Shown here: positions 1 to 5,948 of the stretch, piece by piece
Position numbering within the stretch: position 1 is the stretch's first letter
Layout of the letters: every line of letters begins with the position of its first letter
NCBI GenBank assembly: GCA_938024025.1
Contig: CALJBY010000080.1
Coordinates: 1-8,045 of the forward strand
Direction: 5' to 3'
Length of the DNA stretch: 8,045 bases
Origin: an uncultured bacterium
GTDB lineage: Bacteria; Desulfobacterota; WTBG01
Program-made: the position numbers and the translations under genes
The notes under the pieces: generated by a model
Databases searched by the model: none
What the model saw: only the letters and a program-made list of their open reading frames with translations
Told to the model about the DNA's origin: nothing

Positions 1-25
1 AAAACGGAAGTGTTGGAACCGACAC

Positions 26-104
26 ATTTCGGATTTTGGATTTTGTTTCTCGGCTCCTATGTTTTTTCTGTTTTTCAATCCCCAATCCGAAATCCGAGAT
101 CCAA
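26..104. repeat. Inverted heptamer repeats (AATCCGA type) upstream of the activase gene
   Basis: Three head-to-tail 7-base units are visible at 84-104 (AATCCGA, AATCCGA, GATCCAA). Opposite-strand copies lie at 28-41 (TTCGGAT, TTTGGAT). The 10 bases at 26-35 are exactly complementary to 84-93, and 38-42 to 77-81, so the stretch could fold into a hairpin with a long loop of about 34 bases. A 79-codon ORF reading through this region is made of repeat sequence and has no ribosome binding site, so I treat 1-232 as non-coding. Degenerate tandem heptamers between genes are known from cyanobacteria and some other bacteria. What this array does is unknown. Confidence 0.6.
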
Positions 105-190
105 AATGAGTATCCTGTCTTCTGACTTCTTTAATGGGTGGTTTTTCTTCGTGGTTAAAATTGTATTCTCTTTCTTAGATAGCGTAGAGC

Positions 191-207
191 GCCAGTTGAT
201 TACTGGC
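191..207 (+). other. Small hairpin in the leader of the activase gene
   Basis: GCCAGT at 191-196 and ACTGGC at 202-207 form a perfect 6-bp stem around the loop TGATT. The stem ends 13 bases before the GGAGGG ribosome binding site. There is no following T-run, so it is not an intrinsic terminator. It could affect mRNA stability or ribosome access, or be chance. Confidence 0.35.
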
Positions 208-220
208 AGGATATGTGTGC

Positions 221-226
221 GGAGGG
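221..226 (+). promoter_or_regulatory. Ribosome binding site that fixes the activase start
   Basis: GGAGGG lies six bases ahead of the ATG at 233, which is ideal spacing. An in-frame GTG at 215 lies upstream of this site and would place the site inside the coding region. The ATG at 233 is therefore preferred, giving a protein that begins MTSTGE. Confidence 0.8.
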
Positions 227-232
227 ACAAAA

Positions 233-3200
233 ATGACTTCTACGGGTGAGTGCTTTTTGGGTATTGATGTAGGATCAGTTAGCGTCAACACGGTGGTACT
301 CACTGCCCGGCGAGAGATCTTAGAAGAGCACTACACGAGAACCCTTGGACAACCCCTCGCCACTGCACACCGGATCTTACAGGAACTCCTTTCCCGTATC
401 CCTTCCTCTCAACTGAGCGGGATTGCATTAACCGGTAGTGGAGGGAAGTTGCTGGCCGAATTACTGGGGGCACGATGTGAAAATGAAATCATCGCACAGA
501 GTAAATCCATTGAATACTTTTATCCTCAGGTAAGAACCATCATAGAGATGGGTGGTGAAGATTCTAAGCTTATTTCACTTGACGGTGATGCACAGTCAAG
601 TGAAAAAATTAAGATTAGCGACTTTACCATGAATGCTATTTGTGCGGCTGGAACAGGCTCTTTCCTTGACCAGCAGGCACATCGGCTGGGCCTTACGGTA
701 GAGGCATTCGGTAAACTGGCATTACAGTCAAAAAATCCTCCCCGCATTGCGGGGAGGTGTAGTGTCTTCGCCAAAACCGACATGATCCACCTGCAGCAGG
801 TCGCAACCCCAGACTATGACATCGTAGCGGGCCTTTGTAGGGCAGTTGCCAGAAATTTTAAGAGCACGCTGGGGAAAGGTAAATCCTTTATCAAACCGGT
901 TTCTTTCCAGGGTGGAGTTGCCGCCAACCTCGGTATGCGGAAGGCATTCTGCGATGTGCTGGAATTAGCTGAAAGCGAACTCATTATTCCACAACGTTTT
1001 GCTTCGATGGGGGCACTGGGTGCCGCACTGCTTATGATGGAAGATGCATCATATAAAAATAACTTTCAGGGATTAGAAAGACTTGCCCACCATATCGCCT
1101 CATCCTCCTTAACCAAAACAAAGGGGTTGGAACCACTCACTTCCCGGCACAAACAAAGCAGGAACCACCACCAGACCGCAACGCCAAACAGTTCGGGTAA
1201 GGAAAAAATGAGAGCCTATCTCGGTGTGGATGTGGGGTCTATCAGCACGAATGTGGTGGTCATTGATGGTGAAAACAGGCTTCTCTCAAAACGCTACCTG
1301 ATGACAGCCGGAAGGCCCCTAGAGGCAATCAAAAGGGGACTTGAAGAAGTAGGAAAAGAAGTAGCTGACACAGTACAGATAGCCGCGGTGGGGACGACAG
1401 GGTCGGGCCGTTACTTAACCGGAGATTTTATCGGCGCCGACGTGATTAAAAATGAGATTACCGCTCAGGCCACTGCAGCAATTGCCCTTGATCCCACAGT
1501 AGATACCATCTTTGAAATTGGGGGACAGGACTCCAAGTACATAGGCCTTTCAAAAGGTGCCATTATCGATTTTGAAATGAATAAGGTCTGTGCGGCGGGA
1601 ACGGGCTCCTTCTTAGAAGAGCAGGCTGAAAAACTGGGTATCTCCATCAAGAACGAATTCAGTACCCTCGCGCTCAGCGCGCCCTGTCCCGTTTCTCTTG
1701 GTGAGCGCTGTACGGTCTTCATGGAATCCGACCTGGTGCACCACCAACAGATGGGGGCAGACAAGGCCAACCTCATTGCCGGTTTGAGTTACTCCATTGC
1801 CTTAAATTATTTGAACAAAGTAGTAGGCGACCGCGCCATCGGGGAACACATCTTCTTTCAGGGGGGAACTGCCTTCAACCTTGGTGTGGTTGCTGCCTTT
1901 GAAAAAATCCTGAAGAAAAAGATTACCGTCCCTGCCAATCACGACGTCACCGGTGCTATCGGCGCAGCCATTCTTGCGAGGGAGGAGAGTACCAGCGGGG
2001 AAAGTGTTTTCAAAGGATTTGATCTCAGCAAGCGCACTTATGATCTTTCCTCTTTTGAATGCAAGAAGTGTCCTAACAGCTGTGAAATCAAAAGATTGAA
2101 AGTAAAAGGAGAGCGCCCTCTTCTTTATGGAAGCCGCTGTGAACGATTTGAGGTTAACTATAAAAAGAACACTGGTGAACGCCTGCCAGATCTATTTGCC
2201 GAAAGAGAACAGCTTTTACATCAGGCCTGCCAGGAACTCGCCCCTCCTCCCCCGGGGGCTCCGACAATAGGTGTTCCACAAAGTATGTTCTTTCATGAAC
2301 TCCTTCCCTTCTTTTACACCTTTCTCACAAAACTGGGCTATAAGGTGATCCTTTCGGATAAAACCCATAAGGATTGTATCCACAAAGGAGTAGAGAGTGT
2401 TGTTGCTGAAACCTGTTTTCCCATCAAGGTAGCACATGGTCACGTTGTAAACCTCATTGAAAAAGGGGTAACCACTATCTTCTTCCCCAGCATTATTGAA
2501 ATGGAGAGGATACATCCCGAAGTAAACCGTGGTCTCGTCTGTCCCTACGTGCAGGCCTTGCCCTATACCTTACGGTCTGCTTTCGACTTTGAGCACCTGG
2601 GAGTGGAGCTGATAAGCCCCATTCTCTATTTCGGAGAAGGAAAAGAGGGTGTGGCAAAGGCACTGCAGGGAATGGGTACACGTTTACGTAAAAAACCAGC
2701 ACTTATTAAGCAGGCACTGGAGGCTGCCTTTGCCAGGCAAGATCAGTTTTATTCCTCTCTTTACCGCCGAGGCCAGGAAGTTTTGCGGGAACTCGGGGAC
2801 AACCAGACTGCCCTGGTACTAGTAAGCCGGCCGTATAACGGCTGTGATACCGGCATCAACCTCAATCTACCCCGTAAGATCACTGATTTAGGAATCGTGG
2901 CCCTCCCCATGGATTACCTTCCTCTGGAGCAGAGCGGTCTTGTTTCAGAATGGCAGGAGATGTACTGGAAATACGGTCAGCGTATACTGGCGGCAACACA
3001 TTACATAAAATCCCATTCCTCCCTGCACGCACTCTATCTCACCAATTTTGGCTGTGGTCCCGATTCCTTTATCTCCCACGTTTTCAAGGATAACATGAAA
3101 GATAGCCCGTACCTCACCATTGAGGTTGATGAGCACAGCTCTGATGTGGGCATTATCACCCGTTTAGAGGCATTCCTTGACAGCCTTAAAAACACTCAGC

Positions 3201-4444
3201 ACATACCCTTGCGGCGCTCAAGCACACAATCTAAACCTAAAGCGCTCACCGACAAAAAGAAGATTATTTATGTCCCCAATATGTCAGATCACAGCTACGC
3301 TGTAGCAGCTGCCTTTGAGGCCTGTGGCTTACAAGCCGCCGTCATGCCAGAGTCTGATGATGAAACCCTTCGGTGGGGGAGAAAGCTGACATCCGGAAGG
3401 GAATGTTATCCCTGTATCCTGACCACCGGTGACATGATTAAAACGACCCAGCAGTCTGATTTTGACCCTGATCGATCAGCCTTTTTTATGGCTTCAGGAA
3501 GAGGGCCTTGTCGTTTCGGCATGTATAATCGCTTCCATCGTCTGGTTCTAGACGAGATGGGTTTATCACAGGTTCCCATCTTCGCTCCTGACCAGGACGA
3601 GGATCTCTACAGCGAGCTCGGGGTAATTGGAAAGGGATTTTCCAAGATTGCCTGGAGAGGTATCGTCTCCCTAGACCTCCTGAAAAAACGCTTAAGGGAA
3701 ATACGGCCCTATGAAAAGCACCCGGGAGAAAGCGAAGCGCTCTACCAGTCTTACCTGGAAAAGATTTGCCAGGCAGTCCGGAAAAACAACGGAACCTCAA
3801 CGCTATTGAAGGAAGCAGGTACTGCCTTTAACACTATTGAACTTAATGGATCGGGAAAAAAACCCATCATTGGAATAGTGGGCGAAATCTATATACGCTC
3901 CAACAGGTTTGGCAATGAAAACCTGGTGAAGAATATCGAGCGATTGGGAGGAGAAGTCTGGCTCCCTCCGCTTACAGAGTGGTTGCTGTACATTAACTAC
4001 ACCAGCAAGACCAGAAGTTTCAGACAAGCCAACTACCGCCGTTATTTCTCCAACCTCTGTACCAACGAAGCACAGAAAATGATAGGATATAAACTCTCAA
4101 CGAGTTTTCACAACTCCTTTAAGGTACCTGGTGAGCCAAGTACCGAAGAGATTATTAGGAACGCTTCTCCTTATATCCATCCATCGTTTGAAGGAGAGGC
4201 CATCTTGAGTATCGGTAAAGCTATCGATTACGTTTCCCGGGGTGCAAAGGGCCTCATCAATACCATGCCTTTTACCTGTATGCCAGGTACTATTGTCAAT
4301 GCTGTCTTAAAAAGATGCCGCGACGACTATGATAACATACCGCTCCTCACACTAGCCTATGACGGGCAAAAGGATAGTAACACCAAGACCCGGCTTGAGG
4401 CATTTATTTATCAGGTCAGACAGTATCAGGACAGAATACACTAG
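233..4444 (+). CDS. Large acyl-CoA dehydratase activase fused to dehydratase-like domains (BadF/HgdC ATPase x2 + DUF2229/HgdB-like)
   Basis: This is a 1403-residue cytoplasmic iron-sulfur protein. Residues 7-285 and 328-600 are two ASKHA-fold activase repeats, each with a phosphate-binding GxDVGS motif (GIDVGS at 10-15, GVDVGS at 331-336) and GGEDSK (107-112) or GGQDSK (430-435). Each repeat also has a CAAGTGSF cysteine (C137, C453) and an (R)C(S/T)VF cysteine (C176, C493). In the family, the two cysteines of each HgdC subunit jointly hold one [4Fe-4S] cluster across a homodimer, and ATP hydrolysis drives electron transfer to the dehydratase. Residues 610-636 carry CxxCxxxC plus a fourth Cys. 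Residues 678-985 and 1010-1400 resemble the dehydratase D component, with ETCFP (C728), CGPDS (C941), GRECYPC (C1058, C1061) and CMPG (C1349). Each ends in the same TRLEAF box (976-981, 1386-1391). About 1400 residues is normal for this fused family. The substrate is unknown and no separate dehydratase gene is in the window. The fold assignment is firm; the reaction is not. Confidence 0.93.
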   Translation: MTSTGECFLGIDVGSVSVNTVVLTARREILEEHYTRTLGQPLATAHRILQELLSRIPSSQLSGIALTGSGGKLLAELLGARCENEIIAQSKSIEYFYPQVRTIIEMGGEDSKLISLDGDAQSSEKIKISDFTMNAICAAGTGSFLDQQAHRLGLTVEAFGKLALQSKNPPRIAGRCSVFAKTDMIHLQQVATPDYDIVAGLCRAVARNFKSTLGKGKSFIKPVSFQGGVAANLGMRKAFCDVLELAESELIIPQRFASMGALGAALLMMEDASYKNNFQGLERLAHHIASSSLTKTKGLEPLTSRHKQSRNHHQTATPNSSGKEKMRAYLGVDVGSISTNVVVIDGENRLLSKRYLMTAGRPLEAIKRGLEEVGKEVADTVQIAAVGTTGSGRYLTGDFIGADVIKNEITAQATAAIALDPTVDTIFEIGGQDSKYIGLSKGAIIDFEMNKVCAAGTGSFLEEQAEKLGISIKNEFSTLALSAPCPVSLGERCTVFMESDLVHHQQMGADKANLIAGLSYSIALNYLNKVVGDRAIGEHIFFQGGTAFNLGVVAAFEKILKKKITVPANHDVTGAIGAAILAREESTSGESVFKGFDLSKRTYDLSSFECKKCPNSCEIKRLKVKGERPLLYGSRCERFEVNYKKNTGERLPDLFAEREQLLHQACQELAPPPPGAPTIGVPQSMFFHELLPFFYTFLTKLGYKVILSDKTHKDCIHKGVESVVAETCFPIKVAHGHVVNLIEKGVTTIFFPSIIEMERIHPEVNRGLVCPYVQALPYTLRSAFDFEHLGVELISPILYFGEGKEGVAKALQGMGTRLRKKPALIKQALEAAFARQDQFYSSLYRRGQEVLRELGDNQTALVLVSRPYNGCDTGINLNLPRKITDLGIVALPMDYLPLEQSGLVSEWQEMYWKYGQRILAATHYIKSHSSLHALYLTNFGCGPDSFISHVFKDNMKDSPYLTIEVDEHSSDVGIITRLEAFLDSLKNTQHIPLRRSSTQSKPKALTDKKKIIYVPNMSDHSYAVAAAFEACGLQAAVMPESDDETLRWGRKLTSGRECYPCILTTGDMIKTTQQSDFDPDRSAFFMASGRGPCRFGMYNRFHRLVLDEMGLSQVPIFAPDQDEDLYSELGVIGKGFSKIAWRGIVSLDLLKKRLREIRPYEKHPGESEALYQSYLEKICQAVRKNNGTSTLLKEAGTAFNTIELNGSGKKPIIGIVGEIYIRSNRFGNENLVKNIERLGGEVWLPPLTEWLLYINYTSKTRSFRQANYRRYFSNLCTNEAQKMIGYKLSTSFHNSFKVPGEPSTEEIIRNASPYIHPSFEGEAILSIGKAIDYVSRGAKGLINTMPFTCMPGTIVNAVLKRCRDDYDNIPLLTLAYDGQKDSNTKTRLEAFIYQVRQYQDRIH
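730..757 (-). terminator. Intrinsic-terminator-like hairpin on the minus strand, inside the activase gene
   Basis: CCTCCCCGC at 737-745 and GCGGGGAGG at 749-757 form a perfect 9-bp, very GC-rich stem with a 3-base loop. Six A residues lie at 730-735. Read on the minus strand, this is a strong stem followed by A and then TTTTTT, the classic layout of a rho-independent terminator. It sits inside codons for the conserved NPPRIAGRC segment just before Cys176, so protein constraint explains part of the sequence. Whether it ends any antisense transcript is unknown. On the + strand no T-run follows it. Confidence 0.4.
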
Positions 4445-4463
4445 CTAGAGGGTCTATTCAGAA

Positions 4464-4484
4464 GGTAAAAGGTAAAAGGAAGAA
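4464..4484 (+). repeat. Tandem heptamer repeat GGTAAAA
   Basis: Two exact copies of GGTAAAA (4464-4470, 4471-4477) are followed by a degenerate third unit, GGAAGAA. The array begins 20 bases after the activase stop codon. It is a second heptamer type, distinct from that at 84-104, and has no visible coding role. Confidence 0.55.
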
Positions 4485-4490
4485 ATATTC

Positions 4491-4555
4491 GTCATTAGTC
4501 AATTGTCATTAGCCATTGGCGAGAAAATAGGAACAAATGACCAGTGACAAATGGC
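4491..4555. repeat. Inverted GTCATTA-type heptamer arrays forming a long imperfect hairpin
   Basis: Forward units run at 4491-4518 (GTCATTA, GTCAATT, GTCATTA, GCCATTG). Reverse-strand units run at 4535-4555 (read on minus: GCCATTT, GTCACTG, GTCATTT). Bases 4491-4512 match the reverse complement of 4534-4555 at 17 of 22 positions, so RNA from here could form a long stem with a loop of about 21 bases. No T-run follows, so it is not an obvious terminator. It lies between the activase stop and the permease start and may be a decayed repetitive element or a processing/stability structure. Confidence 0.55.
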
Positions 4556-4557
4556 GA

Positions 4558-4588
4558 CAAGCTTTAGCTTGCCAGCTTACAACGTAAG
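4558..4588 (+). other. Two small hairpins just ahead of the permease gene
   Basis: CAAGCT at 4558-4563 and AGCTTG at 4566-4571 are a perfect inverted repeat with almost no loop. CTTAC at 4576-4580 and GTAAG at 4584-4588 form a second short stem. The second stem overlaps the only Shine-Dalgarno-like sequence for the next gene (AAGG, 4586-4589), so it could partly mask ribosome binding. The stems are short and may be accidental. Confidence 0.25.
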
Positions 4589-4597
4589 GCGTCTTTC

Positions 4598-5680
4598 ATG
4601 ACCATAATAACCAAATACATCGCCAGGGAATTTTTAAAAATATTTTTCTTATGCCTGGGTACCTGCATGGCACTGTTTTTTGTAATCGATCTTTCTATGC
4701 AATACCTGGACAGTTTTGAAAAATATAATGCTCCTTTTTTCCTTACCCTCCTCATGTGTCTATATAAGCTGCCAGAGATGTTTTACTGGTTATCTCCCAT
4801 GGCAATATTGCTCGGGATTTTCTTAACCCTGGCCCTTTTCTCCAGAAATAATGAAATAATTGCTATGAAAGCCAGTGGTATAAGCGTTTACAAAATAATC
4901 ACCCCACTTCTCATCTTGAGCAGCGGTGTAATGCTCATTTCATTTTGCAATCAGGAACTTCTCTTACCCTATGCAAGTCAAAAGGCAGAGTACATCGAGA
5001 ACATTAAGATTAAGCAAAAAGATGGGCGAAGATTATTGAAACAAAACAGATTCTGGTACCGCAGTGAGGATGCCATTTGTAACATTGATCTTTTTGAGCA
5101 TAAGACCAACACCCTCCAGGGAATCACCCTGTACTTTTTTGATAGCACGTTTACCTTGACAAAAAGGGTAGATGCCCGTTTGGGCAAATGGATAGATAAC
5201 CAGTGGCACTTTTACGATGTCGTGATAAGAACCTTTAGCCCCGATAGTGTAATGGCCATAGAAATGGCACAAGAAAAAATCATCCCCTTAAAAGAGACTC
5301 CCGATGATTTTAAAGTAGCTCGACGGGAACCCGAAGAGATGAGCTACACTGAACTTAACGACTATATTACCAAAATCGAGAAGGCTGGATATAAAGTTCC
5401 AGAATATATTCCCTACCTCTATGCCAAAATATCATTCCCCTTTATCTGTCTCATTATGCCCATCCTTGCTATCCCTTTTGCTCTTCGGATCGGGAGGGGC
5501 GGGAGTATCGCTTTAGGTGTTGGATTAAGTGTGCTTATCGGATTCATCTATTTTGCGTTTTTCAACTTTGGCCTCTCTTTAGGAAAAGGTGGGCTATTGT
5601 CTCCTTTACTATCTGCCTGGGCGGCAAATATCCTCTTCGGAACGCTCGGCACCTATTTCTTTTTAAAGGTAAGACAATAA
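4598..5680 (+). CDS. LptF/LptG (YjgP/YjgQ) family LPS-export permease
   Basis: This is a 360-residue inner-membrane protein of the LptB2FG transporter type, which extracts LPS from the inner membrane and passes it to the periplasmic Lpt bridge using ATP hydrolysed by LptB. Six hydrophobic segments are visible, at about 13-32, 58-81, 99-118, 278-298, 303-325 and 333-356. A large periplasmic domain lies between the third and fourth (about 120-270). This is the family's standard topology and length. The conserved cytoplasmic stretch FSRNNEIIAMKASGIS (81-96) follows segment two and matches the region that couples to LptB. The C-terminal GRGGSIALGVGLSVLIGF region is also family-typical. Only one such gene is present, so the partner permease and lptB must be elsewhere. 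From sequence alone I cannot decide between LptF and LptG. The start ATG has a weak AAGG eight bases upstream. Confidence 0.92.
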   Translation: MTIITKYIAREFLKIFFLCLGTCMALFFVIDLSMQYLDSFEKYNAPFFLTLLMCLYKLPEMFYWLSPMAILLGIFLTLALFSRNNEIIAMKASGISVYKIITPLLILSSGVMLISFCNQELLLPYASQKAEYIENIKIKQKDGRRLLKQNRFWYRSEDAICNIDLFEHKTNTLQGITLYFFDSTFTLTKRVDARLGKWIDNQWHFYDVVIRTFSPDSVMAIEMAQEKIIPLKETPDDFKVARREPEEMSYTELNDYITKIEKAGYKVPEYIPYLYAKISFPFICLIMPILAIPFALRIGRGGSIALGVGLSVLIGFIYFAFFNFGLSLGKGGLLSPLLSAWAANILFGTLGTYFFLKVRQ

Positions 5681-5763
5681 AATCAAATGGTATATGGAGG
5701 TTCTGCACGGCTCAATCGAACGCCATCATACATCCCGCAGAGAGTAAAGCGAGGGAAATCTTA

Positions 5764-5792
5764 TTGACAAAGCATCTGTGGTTAGATAGTAT
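5764..5792 (+). promoter_or_regulatory. Predicted sigma70-type promoter for the rfaE1 operon
   Basis: A perfect -35 box TTGACA (5764-5769) and a -10 box TAGTAT (5787-5792, four of six consensus bases) are separated by exactly 17 bases. Transcription would start near 5800, leaving a leader of about 150 bases before the rfaE1 ATG. It lies after the permease stop in a 268-base gap, which supports a separate transcription unit for rfaE1, DUF4416 and yicC. The box match is seen in the sequence; activity is inferred. Confidence 0.6.
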
Positions 5793-5899
5793 AAATATCG
5801 TAACTAATGGAATTTTTTCGCATTTATCAGCCTGCGGGGCATCGTTGCAGTCTTGAGCACTATTGGCTGTGTGAGACAACCCCACGGTGAACCATCATT

Positions 5900-5930
5900 A
5901 GCGGAAATCACGAGAGAAGTGATTTCCGCT
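5900..5930 (+). promoter_or_regulatory. Perfect 12-bp stem-loop in the rfaE1 leader
   Basis: Bases 5900-5911 (AGCGGAAATCAC) and 5919-5930 (GTGATTTCCGCT) are exact complements around the 7-base loop GAGAGAA. The stem ends 18 bases before the rfaE1 ATG and directly precedes the purine-rich stretch AAAGAAAGA (5932-5940), the only candidate ribosome binding site. No T-run follows, so it is not an intrinsic terminator. A role in translation control, mRNA stability or protein binding is possible. As DNA it would also serve as an operator-like palindrome. Confidence 0.5.
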
Positions 5931-5948
5931 CAAAGAAAGACGACTAGT

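Noticed and set aside
10..30. Terminator of an upstream gene (GTGTTG/CGACAC hairpin at 10-25)
   Set aside because: Six pairs including one G-U, followed only by ATTTC; too weak to call without the upstream gene.
215..232. GTG start for the activase at 215
   Set aside because: The GGAGGG ribosome binding site at 221-226 would fall inside the gene; it is ideally placed for the ATG at 233.
10..249. 79-codon ORF at the left edge of the window
   Set aside because: No ribosome binding site; it translates the heptamer repeats and T-rich non-coding sequence and overlaps the better supported activase start.
526..1776. Minus-strand ORFs at 526-783 and 1465-1776 that share similar peptides
   Set aside because: Both lie antisense over the same conserved CAAGTGSF/GGxDSK region of the two activase repeats. 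Their likeness is a by-product of that duplication, not a gene pair.
3486..4027. Minus-strand ORFs of 104 and 74 codons
   Set aside because: They lie fully within the conserved activase coding region, have no ribosome binding sites and give Arg/Pro-rich, unrecognisable peptides.
5687..5767. 26-codon ORF just after the permease gene
   Set aside because: No Shine-Dalgarno ahead of its ATG, no recognisable product, and its stop codon lies within the predicted -35 box.
5853..5948. Extended rfaE1 start at TTG 5853
   Set aside because: Adds 32 residues not typical of the family and encodes the stem-loop; the ATG at 5949 gives the usual N-terminus.
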